The notes: generated by a model from the sequence alone, not told the origin. Counted from the first letter of the stretch, positions 31,658-40,528 are shown. The stretch: 50,984 nucleotides of DNA from Euryarchaeota archaeon UBA561 (GCA_002502295.1 DANX01000012.1:1-50984), one strand, 5' to 3'. Numbers and translations: made by a program.

Positions 31658-34177
31658 CTACGGGGTGCGTAAGCCTTCATTGGCTTTGAAGACTTGGGTG
31701 CACGACGGACATCGAACGGAACCCTCGTAGGAACTCGGTATCCGCAATGTCTGGTCGCAAGCAGGGCAGCCGATCTCTATTTTTTCCGGAAGCTCTTCAC
31801 TTTCGTTTTCTTGGACCTCAACATCGTCATCATCTTCGGTTTCAGGCTCCGAGGAGGGGGGGACTGAGGCATCCACGGTGAATTTGAATCCGCAATCTGG
31901 GCACCCGATGTTCCCTGAATATGATACGGGAACCCGAAGGCGACGATCGCATTCAGGGCAAGAGACCTCGCGCTTCTCGTCCTTGTTGAACGATGTCGTC
32001 ATGGATGGTTTTTGTGCGGTTGACTCCTTTTTTGGCCGAGGTGCATGTTGTTTTTGTGCTCGAAGACGAAGCACCAAGGAAACTGCTCCACCGAGCATCA
32101 ATCCCCAAGCGATGGCCGCCAGTGGCCATTGATTGGAGTTTTCAACGACATCCTCACCAGAAACGTACGTTACTTCAGCGTTGACGACGTTCCCATTTAT
32201 GTGCCAAAGCGCTTGGAGAGCGACGTTGCTACCCTTGGGCCAGGTAATCTCCATTGAAAACGTCCTTTCTGACGTATCCTGCCAAGCTGGAGAAGTGACT
32301 TTTGCCAAACTTGAACCGTATGAATCAACCACCCAGACCTCGCCTTGTGAATGTTGGAACGGACCGGTTTGTCGCACCGTGAGTTGAAGCGTGACCTCAT
32401 CCCCTTGAACAGGCCGTATTGGATCAGTTGTGCTCGAAAACTCAATCCAAAACACGGTTGGCTCATCAGAAAGGGATGCCGTGGTCGCAAGTGGACCTGG
32501 CCCAATCATCCATCCAACCGGAGAAATTTGAGCAACGAGACTGTCCGCTTGAATGTCTCCAAAAGAAAAGGTAAACATCTGCATGCCCGGTTGAAGAAGA
32601 AGGTCATTTTCTTGCAAGAAAACCGTGGAATCACCCGTTTCATAACCGACTTGGAGACGAACCGTTCGTTCATTCCCTTCATCCAGGTTCAATTTCACGG
32701 TGAACTGGACGCCCTCATCCGCTGTTTTGTTGACATCCATGACCGAGACTCCAACGGATTGTTGTGCTTGCACAGACATGCTGAGTGCCCCCTCATCCAC
32801 ACCGACCACCAAGCCATTATCGCTCTCCAGCGACCATGAGAGCGTTTGCATGCCCTCGTTGAGAAGTTGCATGCTTGAGGAGACCTCTCCAGCTGAACCC
32901 TCGCTTAATTCTACCCACGCTCCTTGTGCAACCGATGAATCCATGGAGAGTACAAGACGAACGCGCCCATCGAGCTCCCCTGTGTTCCGAAGAAGCAAAT
33001 TGGCAGCCACTGTGTCGCCCTTGTGCCATGGACCACCTGACAATGTCGGGGTCGACGAACCCGCTGATTCAAACACCGCAGATGGCATAGCAACGTTGAG
33101 TGTGACTGGGAACGTTGACGAGGGATCAATCCGAGAACCAACCGTTTCACATACGACAACCATTGGTTTTGCTGACCGCTCATAGGTCCAATCAACGGAT
33201 GTTCCAGCACCGATGCTGACGTCGCTAAGGTTGAACACTTCAATGCCGTCTTCCAAACATGACAAACCTCCGTCGTAGGGTATGGTACCGTTGTTCCAAA
33301 CGCGGAGGGAAAGATTGAGTTTACCACCCGCTACTACTTCGTCTGCGTCCGAAGAGAGCGCCCCTTCGAGCATCGCCAACGGAGGGGGACCGACGACCCA
33401 TGTGCCGTTCAACTCGTGCGTTCCCGGTTCAGTTCCTACATTTCCGGTAAGATTGACCCACCAAGAAAGCACACCTTCGGTGAGTTGCATGGTCGGTTGG
33501 AGGGAAACAAAGGAAGAGGAGGAGGCCTCCACACTTGCGTTTTCCAAAACGACCTGTTCATGGTGACCATTGTTGTGAAGATCGACGACAGCCCCTCCTG
33601 TCCAGTTGACATCCCCGTCGTTGATAATCGGGAAGTCAATGCGGAGGTAATCGCCGTCATGAAGCGAGAGGTTTGTGGTCGATGATCCGTTCTGATGCAC
33701 AGGTTCGGAAACAATGCTCCCCACGCCTCCAAGCGAAACAGACAGCGGCCTAAGCCGTTGCACGGTTCGAGAGATTGAACTCTTGTGCGTGCTTGTATTC
33801 GTCCCAACTTCTCCAGAGAGTTCTGCCGTGACTTTGCTAAATCCGTATGGAAGATTGGTGAAGTTAGCGGAGATGTTCCGAAGCTCAAAAGCGCCGAGTT
33901 CGGAAAGAAGTTGACTTTGATTGGATAGGAGAACCCCCTCAAGAGATTCCACTGTGAGCGTGAGGGTTATGTTGGCTGAGAACCCAACCATTTCATGCAC
34001 TTCTAATGTGGTTGAAAGGTTCGACGACTCCACCGTGGCATAGTCCGGGATTCCAAACGAGGCCTCCTCAATTAAAACGCCACCTCCTTGGGCTTGAACT
34101 CCAGAAAAAAGGGGTATCATGAACAAAACGACCAACGCGAGACTCAACCTCCTCGCCCCAGCCAAGTCGCCCTGCAT
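31658..34177 (-). CDS. Large surface protein with CARDB-like domains and cytosolic double zinc ribbon
   Basis: The 839-residue product has a signal peptide (about 1-29, ending GVQAQ) and a long ectodomain of beta-sandwich repeats typical of CARDB or Ig-like adhesion modules (GGAVVDLHNNG, LNGTWVVGP, LLLRNTGELDGRVRLVL). One helix (LAAIAWGLMLGGAVSLVLRL) lies near residue 690. The cytosolic C terminus holds two zinc ribbons, CPECDRRLRVP...CPDCGFKF and CPACDQTLRIP...CPSCTQVF, joined by an acidic linker. Pairing an external sensor-like region with internal zinc ribbons suggests signalling, by inference. ATG 34177 is used because it starts the signal peptide. Confidence 0.85.
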   Translation of the reverse strand: MQGDLAGARRLSLALVVLFMIPLFSGVQAQGGGVLIEEASFGIPDYATVESSNLSTTLEVHEMVGFSANITLTLTVESLEGVLLSNQSQLLSELGAFELRNISANFTNLPYGFSKVTAELSGEVGTNTSTHKSSISRTVQRLRPLSVSLGGVGSIVSEPVHQNGSSTTNLSLHDGDYLRIDFPIINDGDVNWTGGAVVDLHNNGHHEQVVLENASVEASSSSFVSLQPTMQLTEGVLSWWVNLTGNVGTEPGTHELNGTWVVGPPPLAMLEGALSSDADEVVAGGKLNLSLRVWNNGTIPYDGGLSCLEDGIEVFNLSDVSIGAGTSVDWTYERSAKPMVVVCETVGSRIDPSSTFPVTLNVAMPSAVFESAGSSTPTLSGGPWHKGDTVAANLLLRNTGELDGRVRLVLSMDSSVAQGAWVELSEGSAGEVSSSMQLLNEGMQTLSWSLESDNGLVVGVDEGALSMSVQAQQSVGVSVMDVNKTADEGVQFTVKLNLDEGNERTVRLQVGYETGDSTVFLQENDLLLQPGMQMFTFSFGDIQADSLVAQISPVGWMIGPGPLATTASLSDEPTVFWIEFSSTTDPIRPVQGDEVTLQLTVRQTGPFQHSQGEVWVVDSYGSSLAKVTSPAWQDTSERTFSMEITWPKGSNVALQALWHINGNVVNAEVTYVSGEDVVENSNQWPLAAIAWGLMLGGAVSLVLRLRAQKQHAPRPKKESTAQKPSMTTSFNKDEKREVSCPECDRRLRVPVSYSGNIGCPDCGFKFTVDASVPPSSEPETEDDDDVEVQENESEELPEKIEIGCPACDQTLRIPSSYEGSVRCPSCTQVFKANEGLRTP

Positions 34178-34268
34178 GAAGATGCGTGGAGAAAGTGGTT
34201 CTTCACCTTCTCGCAAGTAGGTGACCCAAGGGGTTGTTTCTTTTACGTTGAATGAACACCCCAAACCA

Positions 34269-34715
34269 ATGCAGGCGGAGGAGTTGTTGTCCATCACGCC
34301 CGAGAGAATGGTCGAGGCCATATTGGGACGGAGACAATCCATGGCAGCAAGCCTACCGGAAGCCCTTCAACAACGAACTGAAGAGAACAATCGGGCTTAC
34401 AAACTCGCCAAAGATGCGAGGGATGCCCTCATGACGCTCAAATCGATGGAGAACGATTCATCAGCACACCAGGCGGCATTGAAAAAAGCTCAAAACATCT
34501 ACGACGAACATGAGTCCTTTCGACGACGAACGAGTTCCCGCCTTCAGACGTTGAAAAACAGCGTCAAAGATTGCGATGAATCAATTGAATTTTGGACCAA
34601 CATGAGCAATGGTGATTGGGGGCATCTGCTCGAAGATGCGAACCGTCTCGCTTCGGGAGGTGATTCAAGTTATGCAAAATCAAAGCAGCAACCGGTCACG
34701 GAGGAGAAGCAATGA
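34269..34715 (+). CDS. Coiled-coil protein, first of the rightward cluster
   Basis: A 148-residue, highly charged helical protein (ILGRRQSMAASLPEALQQRTEEN, then ALKKAQNIYDEHESFRRRTSSRLQTLKNS). The hydrophobic periodicity fits a coiled coil. The tail is flexible and Ser/Gln-rich. The start is uncertain: ATG 34269 is used, but GTG 34221 and ATG 34308 are in frame. It is divergent from the surface-protein operon. Its stop overlaps the next start as ATGA. No family recognised. Confidence 0.65.
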   Translation: MQAEELLSITPERMVEAILGRRQSMAASLPEALQQRTEENNRAYKLAKDARDALMTLKSMENDSSAHQAALKKAQNIYDEHESFRRRTSSRLQTLKNSVKDCDESIEFWTNMSNGDWGHLLEDANRLASGGDSSYAKSKQQPVTEEKQ

Positions 34716-35560
34716 CTCGAAGAACCGCTTCACTGTTCGAGGACCTTGTTGAACTTGAAGCCGCTGAGGTTGAAGCCATGTACGGTGAAGTCTTGGAAAA
34801 AGTGAACGCTACAGATGCCACACTTGTCGAACTCCAAATAAAGAAGAAAATCCACTCAGAGACCATCCGGTTTGCCGTCAACAAAGGCCCCGCACCGGTT
34901 ATCGGAGATTCGAAGCATGCAGAGGAACTGATCAGCCTCGCCATTGAACAAAAAAATCGCTTCGATACCTGCCTTATTGATCGGGATCGCTTGGTTCAGC
35001 GCCTGAGCGTTCCTCGGCATCGCGTGCGCAACACGATTTCCGAATTTTTCGACAAATTAACCACCACAAGCAACCACCATGAGTCACCAACGTTGGCCAG
35101 TGAAATCGAGATGTTTTCTCGGTTTTTTGAGTTGCAAGCCATGCTGAAAATCTACCAAGAGCAAAAATCGGTTGTTGCCGATCTTAATCAAGCGAGGCGA
35201 ATGTTGCTCGAAACCGTCAAAAACGTGAACAAAAATGACCGAAAGTACGCTCAACAAATCACGAAGAAAAGGGAATCCTCAAAGCAACTCCGAAAAGAGG
35301 CCGGGCGGTTGCGAGCATTTCTCAAACAGAGCACTGTTGGCTCCGAGGACACCGTGCCCCCCTCAATTCCAGAATTGAGTGAACGCCTGCTAGCAGGTGA
35401 TGCTCTCAGCATGGAGGAATTTGCAGCCATGTTGGAGCACGGAGGACTCACAGAGATGAGCGAGGAAAATCGCATGGAATCTCCAGGAAAACCCGCAGTT
35501 CAACAGAAACAACCGCCCAAGTCTCGACGAAAAAAACGGCGACACCCCCAGAAGGAGTGA
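34712..35560 (+). CDS. Coiled-coil protein with C-terminal LLAG-LS-EE motif
   Basis: A 282-residue protein, helical throughout, with coiled-coil segments around residues 15-60 and 140-205 (DLNQARRMLLETVKNVNKNDRKYAQQITKKRESS). After a short loop, LSERLLAGDALSMEEFAAMLEHGGL resembles the end of the coiled-coil protein at 36506 (LMAKLLAGETLSTEELMQL). The tail is basic. Its ATG overlaps the previous stop, and its stop overlaps the next start as GTGA. It may be a divergent relative of COG1340, which is inference. Confidence 0.72.
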   Translation: MTRRTASLFEDLVELEAAEVEAMYGEVLEKVNATDATLVELQIKKKIHSETIRFAVNKGPAPVIGDSKHAEELISLAIEQKNRFDTCLIDRDRLVQRLSVPRHRVRNTISEFFDKLTTTSNHHESPTLASEIEMFSRFFELQAMLKIYQEQKSVVADLNQARRMLLETVKNVNKNDRKYAQQITKKRESSKQLRKEAGRLRAFLKQSTVGSEDTVPPSIPELSERLLAGDALSMEEFAAMLEHGGLTEMSEENRMESPGKPAVQQKQPPKSRRKKRRHPQKE

Positions 35561-36054
35561 GATGCGTGCCGTCCATGGCTTGGCTGCAAGGAGGAAGCCT
35601 TCTCGATTACACGGATGAAGCCGTTCAGGACGTGATTGACCTCTTTCTCAACGAAACTGGAGAGCGCTATGCAGAGGCATCAGTACGGCATCTGCCCATT
35701 CCCATCTGGGATGCGAATCTTGTGCTGGTCGACCTCGAACAAGACCTACCTCGCACAATTCAGGGTGTTTTTTTTGGAACGCCTTTCAAAGAAAACATTG
35801 TCCGAGTGGCCGCCTTTGTAATTGCCGCAAAACACCAGGGAAACGACCACGGAACCGAGGCATGGAATCGCTTCAACAAGGAAGTTTGGATGAAAGGATT
35901 TCGTCAAGTTCAGCTCGAAGTAAAAGCCGAAAATACAGGTGCTCAGAGGTTTTACCAACGCCGCGGGTTGACGATTCAAAACGAATTGAACGGATATTAC
36001 CAATCGGGTTTGGGATACATGATGAGAGGCCCGCTATCGCCACCAAAGGATTGA
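35557..36054 (+). CDS. GNAT-family N-acetyltransferase
   Basis: An acetyl-CoA-dependent acetyltransferase of 165 residues. The acetyl-CoA-binding region is around VAAFVIAAKHQGNDHGTEAWNRF, where the canonical Q/RxxGxG/A loop reads QGNDHG, and the last strand is VQLEVKAENTGAQRFYQRRGL, the typical RimI-like ending. Substrate could be a protein N terminus or a small amine. GTG 35557 overlaps the previous stop, favouring translational coupling over the in-frame ATG at 35575. Its place between coiled-coil and Roadblock genes suggests it modifies a cluster protein, by inference only. Confidence 0.82.
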   Translation: MRCVPSMAWLQGGSLLDYTDEAVQDVIDLFLNETGERYAEASVRHLPIPIWDANLVLVDLEQDLPRTIQGVFFGTPFKENIVRVAAFVIAAKHQGNDHGTEAWNRFNKEVWMKGFRQVQLEVKAENTGAQRFYQRRGLTIQNELNGYYQSGLGYMMRGPLSPPKD

Positions 36055-36088
36055 GAAGGATTATTCACCTTGGTATCAAGTTGTTATC

Positions 36089-36388
36089 ATGATTGAAGAG
36101 GCCATGCGCCAACTGACTTCCATCGATGGTGTTCAAACCGTTCATCTCCTCGAGGAAGATGGTTTTGTGGTTTACTCACACGGAGAAGCGAACGCTGGGA
36201 GTGTGTCTGGTGATTTCACACGATGGCAGACCCTTCTTCAAACGGCGGAAAAGAAGTCAATGATTACCCTCGTAATGGAACAAGGCTACCTTGTTTTCCA
36301 CATGTTTGGACCTCAAATCTTGGTGGTAAAATGCACACGGGATGCAAACCTCGGGGCACTCAGGTCTACCATCAGGGGTGTTTGCTAG
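36089..36388 (+). CDS. Roadblock/LC7-domain protein
   Basis: A 99-residue single-domain protein with the Roadblock/LC7 pattern: helix EEAMRQLTSIDGVQTVHLLEEDGFVVYSHGE, a central helix with WQTLLQTAEKK, and strands LVMEQGYLVFHMFGPQILVVKCTRDAN, then a final helix ALRSTIRG. In bacteria MglB and in eukaryotes LC7 regulate small GTPases or dynein; archaeal members are common but little studied. No small GTPase gene is in the window. It sits 34 bases after the acetyltransferase gene. Confidence 0.85.
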   Translation: MIEEAMRQLTSIDGVQTVHLLEEDGFVVYSHGEANAGSVSGDFTRWQTLLQTAEKKSMITLVMEQGYLVFHMFGPQILVVKCTRDANLGALRSTIRGVC

Positions 36389-36413
36389 GTGGCCGAATCA
36401 CCATGCAGGGCGT

Positions 36414-36492
36414 TGGTCTGTGGCTCCATGAAGGATTAAATGGGGGAGGTTTGTGGCAAGACCGCGGGAGGATGGGAATCCTCCACAGACCA
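36414..36492 (+). promoter_or_regulatory. Structured leader before the coiled-coil gene at 36506
   Basis: TGGTCTGTGG (36414-36423) pairs perfectly with CCACAGACCA (36483-36492) across about 60 bases. Inside, GGAGGAT (36467-36473) and ATCCTCC (36478-36484) form a 7-base stem with a GGGA loop; it shares two bases with the outer stem, so the folds compete. The outer stem ends one base before the AGGTGA ribosome site of the gene. This could be a translational switch. A 42-codon frame from ATG 36403 also crosses it. Confidence 0.45.
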
Positions 36493-36505
36493 GGTGAGAT
36501 GAAGA

Positions 36506-37381
36506 ATGGCAGAACTCAAAGATCTTCTTGATGAGCGACGAAAGATGGTTGACAAGAAAGCAACACAACATCGTGAAATTCGAGATGATTGGAATGAGAA
36601 AACCAAAGAATTCACCGGCACACGAAACGAACTGAACAACGAAGTCAGAGAACTTATCGTCCAAGTCCGTGAACAACGGGACTTGCGGGACCAAATGAAC
36701 GAGATGGTTCGTGAAAAGAAGCGAGAGCGAGAAGAAGCCAACAAAACCGTCCGCGAAGCCAAGGAATCCATGCGTCAGGGCCAACCTGAGCAACCTCAGC
36801 AATTCGACCGTCGTGGGCGACCGATTCGCCCCGACACCGTCCAATCGTTGACCAGAACCATGGAGCGCCTCGAACGAGAATTTGAACAAGGCAAGCATCA
36901 AGGGAAAAACGAGCGCAAATACTTCAAGAAAATGAAGGAGCTGAACGCCAAGCGTAAAGCACTCAAAGCCGCACAAGTCGCAACAGAAAACGCAGAGGGA
37001 AGCAGCGAACTGCGAGACGCCATTGCACTCCAGGAATCCGCTCACAATGCGGTTACCGAAGCTGCAGAAGCAGCACAGAGCGCCCACGACAACATGCTTC
37101 AATGGAACGCTGAAGTTGATCGTCAGCGTGAAAAAGCCGAAGCAGCCCATCGTAAACTCCGCACCTCAAAGAAGGAAGCAGACAAAGAGCACAGCCTCTA
37201 CATTGTATCCCTTCGATGCTTGCACTCAATCCAAGACATTCTTCGGGCCATGCGTGGTGCGAGCGCCGGCCAAGGCCAGCGACCTGCCGCAAGCGATCAA
37301 ACACAGGATTTGATGGCCAAACTGTTGGCTGGAGAAACGCTTTCAACCGAGGAACTGATGCAACTCCAACGATTTGATTGA
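36506..37381 (+). CDS. COG1340-type coiled-coil protein
   Basis: A 291-residue protein of nearly pure helix and extreme charge. N-terminal heptads (LDERRKMVDKKATQHREIRDDW and NELNNEVRELIVQVREQRDLRDQMNEMV) match the archaeal coiled-coil family COG1340. A Gln/Pro-rich break near residues 95-110 (QGQPEQPQQFDRRGRP) separates two coiled-coil halves. The C terminus LMAKLLAGETLSTEELMQLQRFD carries the shared LLAG-LS-EE motif. GGTGA lies before ATG 36506. Likely structural; function unknown. Confidence 0.82.
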   Translation: MAELKDLLDERRKMVDKKATQHREIRDDWNEKTKEFTGTRNELNNEVRELIVQVREQRDLRDQMNEMVREKKREREEANKTVREAKESMRQGQPEQPQQFDRRGRPIRPDTVQSLTRTMERLEREFEQGKHQGKNERKYFKKMKELNAKRKALKAAQVATENAEGSSELRDAIALQESAHNAVTEAAEAAQSAHDNMLQWNAEVDRQREKAEAAHRKLRTSKKEADKEHSLYIVSLRCLHSIQDILRAMRGASAGQGQRPAASDQTQDLMAKLLAGETLSTEELMQLQRFD

Positions 37382-37427
37382 ACCAAATCGTGCGGATACA
37401 TCAAAAACCCCCAACTTAGCACTGTGC

Positions 37428-38600
37428 ATGGACGTGGTATGCATGATTGGCCATTCAGACATCGCCTCTATCGTGGAGGAATACGACCGATTGAAACTTC
37501 GAATTGGGATGACGGCCTCCCATTCGGCCTTGGACATCTGCGACGGCGCCATCGAGGAAGGCTTCCCAACGGTGGCTTACTGCAAAGAAGGACGACACAA
37601 GACCTATGCGAACTACTTCAAGACGCATCGAAGCTCATCTGGCCGCGTGTTTCGAGGCATGGTTGACAAAGCGATTGTACTCAACGACTTCAACGATGTT
37701 CTGGATCAAAACATGCAGGCCGAAATGCGAAAAAGAAACGTGATATACATCCCGAATCGGTCGTTTACTTCCTACTCTTCAATCACCGACATTGAGGAAA
37801 ACTTCCGCGTCCCCATGTTTGGTTCCCGAAACATGCTCAGGATGGAAGAGCGCACCGAAGATCAGGACTACTATTGGATTCTCGAAAAGGCCGGCCTTCC
37901 ATACCCGGAAAAAATTGACAGTCCCGAAGACATCGATTGCTTGGTGATCGTCAAACTCCATCACGCCCAAAAGAAACTTGAGCGAGGATTCTTCACTTGT
38001 GCCTCTCACAAAGAATACCAAGAAAAGTCGGCCGCTTTGCTCGCAGAGGGTGTAATTGACCAAGCCTCACTGGACGGCGCACGTATCGAGCGGTACGTCA
38101 TCGGCCCTGTGTTCAATTTGAACTTCTTCTACAGCCCTCTTGCTGAAGAAGGTGAGCGGCTTGAGCTCCTGGGCGTGGACTGGCGCTTTGAGTCCTCGCT
38201 TGATGGCCATGTGCGTCTGCCTGCTCCCCAACAAATGACCATGCCTCTTCATCAGCAAATACCTGAGATGACGGTGGTCGGACACAACACAGCGACCATT
38301 CGAGAATCGTTGCTCGAAAAGGCGTTTGAACTTGGAGAGAAATTCATCAAGGCAAGCAAAGAGCACTACGATCCGGGCATCATTGGTCCCTTTTGTTTGC
38401 AAACTTGCATTGACAAGGACATGAATTACTACATCTACGATGTAGCACCACGCCTCGGCGGCGGAACCAACGTACACGTTAGTGTTGGACACCCCTACGG
38501 AAATGCTACGTGGCGCAAGCCAATGTCCAGCGGTCGCCGAATCGCCATGGAACTCCGCATGGCTGCTGAGCAAGATCGGTTGCTCGAAGTCTTGACGTGA
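37428..38600 (+). CDS. purP: IMP biosynthesis ligase PurP (formate-dependent AICAR formylation)
   Basis: It makes FAICAR from AICAR, formate and ATP, replacing the folate-dependent PurH step in many archaea. It is an ATP-grasp enzyme. Family landmarks are GMTASHSALDICDGAIEEGF, VPMFGSRNMLRMEERTEDQDYYWILEKAGLPYP, VIVKLHHAQKKLERGFFTCAS and IYDVAPRLGGGTNVHVSVGHPY. ATG 37428 gives 390 residues; ATG 37443 aligns better with other PurP N termini. A weak TATA (GATACAT at 37395) predicts a start site near 37424. It ends the rightward gene string. Confidence 0.93.
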   Translation: MDVVCMIGHSDIASIVEEYDRLKLRIGMTASHSALDICDGAIEEGFPTVAYCKEGRHKTYANYFKTHRSSSGRVFRGMVDKAIVLNDFNDVLDQNMQAEMRKRNVIYIPNRSFTSYSSITDIEENFRVPMFGSRNMLRMEERTEDQDYYWILEKAGLPYPEKIDSPEDIDCLVIVKLHHAQKKLERGFFTCASHKEYQEKSAALLAEGVIDQASLDGARIERYVIGPVFNLNFFYSPLAEEGERLELLGVDWRFESSLDGHVRLPAPQQMTMPLHQQIPEMTVVGHNTATIRESLLEKAFELGEKFIKASKEHYDPGIIGPFCLQTCIDKDMNYYIYDVAPRLGGGTNVHVSVGHPYGNATWRKPMSSGRRIAMELRMAAEQDRLLEVLT

Positions 38601-38634
38601 AGACTCAAACCTTTTGATTCAACCAAGGGCGGCG

Positions 38635-40497
38635 TCAGATCACAACATCGTAGAACGTCTCGTTCGCCATGTCGTACCACGGATTTATTCCAACATCACT
38701 CGTGCCGTCGTAGTATCCCGTTGACTCAACAAAATAGTACAAGACATCTGCTTTCTCTCCGACGCCATTCACGCTCCAACCTGAATGGTTCTCGAGGGCC
38801 ACGACCGGCCAAGCATGGCCTCCCCATTCGTCGTCTTCACTCGCTTTAACGGTCCCAAGCATCAGGGCTGCATCATAGCCAAGGTGTTCAACAAGACTGA
38901 TGAAAAGAGCACTGGAATCTTCACAATCTCCGCTTCGATCGTAAAGCATCTCCAATGGATATTTCGGGTATTCCGTGTAGTTGGTGGAATCAATGTCGTA
39001 GGCATACGGTATCTGTCCAACAAAGGCGTAGATGTACCGCAAGACGTCAAGGTCCGAAACAGCACCTTGCTCCAATGCCATTGCAGAGAGGTTGTTGGCC
39101 AGGCCCATGACGGTCGGGTCCTTGGGTGTGGCAAAGGCCGCATATTGGGGAATGACATCGGCGTGAGTGTAGGCATTTGACCAATCAATGGCGTGATTCA
39201 TGTATCGATACATCATGTAATCGGCATAGGTCGTGACCACGGTAAGCGAATGACTTGTGCCCTCAAACATCCATGTGTAATCGATGGTAGTCATCCCAAG
39301 ATAATCAATGGGAAGCAGGGAGAATTCCAACGAACCTGCATCACCGTCGCCGCTCCCATTGGTGATGAATGAGAGGTTTTCAGAGGTCGAGATACTGTCG
39401 TATACCATGGTGAAGTCCAGCATGTTGGCCTCGGGATTGATGTCGATTTTATCATCAACAATCGGGTCTCTGTCGTACACAGAAAGCTGAATCCAATGGT
39501 AGCGCAACGATTCATCGAGGTTGTGGTAGTGACTGACATTGATGGGGACCGTTTCTCCAACTGTCGCCGTCACATAACCTGTGCCGTGCTGGCAAACTTC
39601 AGACCCGTTGTTGATCGCGATGCAAAAATACATCTCGCCCTGGTTTGAGAACCAATCCACGGCGTCGAAAAGCGTGAAGGCTTCAAGCCGTACAAGTACA
39701 CCAACGTCTTTTCCTGGGTTCATGTCCTGCTCATCCAGGAAACCGTCGTTGTCATCATCAGCATCAGCGTTGTCTCCCGTCCCATCTCGGTCAGCATCTG
39801 CCCATTCCGTTGTGTCGTATGGAAACAGGTCGCTGTTATCACCCCACCCGTCACCGTCGGCATCAAACTGTTCGGCCGGGTCATCGGGAAAAGCATCGCC
39901 ATTGTCCCCTGTGCCGTCTCCATCACTATCGTTCCATTCACTCGGATTGAGGGGGAAGACATCCTCAAGGTCGGAGGTGCCATCGTTGTCATCATCCAGG
40001 TCCTCAACGACATCATGGCAACCATCACCATCTGCATCCGTTATGCTTGAACGAATCCAGTCAACCTCACCCTTTGGGCAAAGATCAACGGCGTCCGTCA
40101 AGGCGTCATCATCATCGTCATCGTCTTCCTTTTCATCATGGCAACCATCGCCATCATGGTCGCTTACCGCATCTGATATCCAATCCGAAACACCATCAAA
40201 ACAAGCATCAATTCCGTTGTTGAGGCCGTCGCCGTCAAGATCGTTTGGGTCCTGGTCCGAGAGATTCCAAAGCCAGACCGCCACAACGGACGACACCAAC
40301 AAAAAACCCACAAGGACCGTGGCAAGGACGATACCAGGCGAGCGAATGGAGGTTCGTTGTGTGGAGATGTCAGACTGACGTATCGGCATTTCTTCATCGT
40401 TTGGCCCAACATCCGAAGCCGTTGGGTGGTTCTTTTCAATCTCTTCGCCATCAAGGAGGTTTTGAGCGGATGTCCAGAACTCATCCAGTTCGCCCAT
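38635..40497 (-). CDS. Membrane-anchored TSP3 protein with transglutaminase-like domain
   Basis: The 620-residue protein starts with a cytosolic segment of about 55 residues, then one helix (IVLATVLVGFLLVSSVVAVWLW, about 55-77). Thrombospondin type 3 repeats (DxDGDGxxD) occupy about 85-270, including an acidic DDDDDDD tract. A beta-rich linker follows. A transglutaminase-like domain ends it: C525 in DRSGDCEDSS, H561 in GGHAWPVV and E591 in YYFVEST form a plausible catalytic triad. It may cleave or cross-link surface peptides in a calcium-dependent way, by inference. A TATA box lies about 28 bases upstream. Confidence 0.85.
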   Translation of the reverse strand: MGELDEFWTSAQNLLDGEEIEKNHPTASDVGPNDEEMPIRQSDISTQRTSIRSPGIVLATVLVGFLLVSSVVAVWLWNLSDQDPNDLDGDGLNNGIDACFDGVSDWISDAVSDHDGDGCHDEKEDDDDDDDALTDAVDLCPKGEVDWIRSSITDADGDGCHDVVEDLDDDNDGTSDLEDVFPLNPSEWNDSDGDGTGDNGDAFPDDPAEQFDADGDGWGDNSDLFPYDTTEWADADRDGTGDNADADDDNDGFLDEQDMNPGKDVGVLVRLEAFTLFDAVDWFSNQGEMYFCIAINNGSEVCQHGTGYVTATVGETVPINVSHYHNLDESLRYHWIQLSVYDRDPIVDDKIDINPEANMLDFTMVYDSISTSENLSFITNGSGDGDAGSLEFSLLPIDYLGMTTIDYTWMFEGTSHSLTVVTTYADYMMYRYMNHAIDWSNAYTHADVIPQYAAFATPKDPTVMGLANNLSAMALEQGAVSDLDVLRYIYAFVGQIPYAYDIDSTNYTEYPKYPLEMLYDRSGDCEDSSALFISLVEHLGYDAALMLGTVKASEDDEWGGHAWPVVALENHSGWSVNGVGEKADVLYYFVESTGYYDGTSDVGINPWYDMANETFYDVVI

Positions 40498-40522
40498 GTA
40501 ACTAACCTTGCCGTGCGAGACC

Positions 40523-40528
40523 TATTAC
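40523..40528 (-). promoter_or_regulatory. TATA box of the TSP3-transglutaminase gene
   Basis: CCGTAATAGG on the minus strand has its core TAATAG centred about 28 bases before the start codon at 40497. The message is likely leaderless or nearly so. Confidence 0.45.

Noticed and set aside
36398..37150. 250-residue hydrophobic frame opposite the coiled-coil gene
   Set aside because: Antisense of charged helical codons often gives hydrophobic frames; it has no start signals and the coding strand is clear.
39581..40378. 265-residue Ser-rich frame on the plus strand
   Set aside because: It is antisense to the acidic repeats of the TSP3-transglutaminase gene; no domain is visible.
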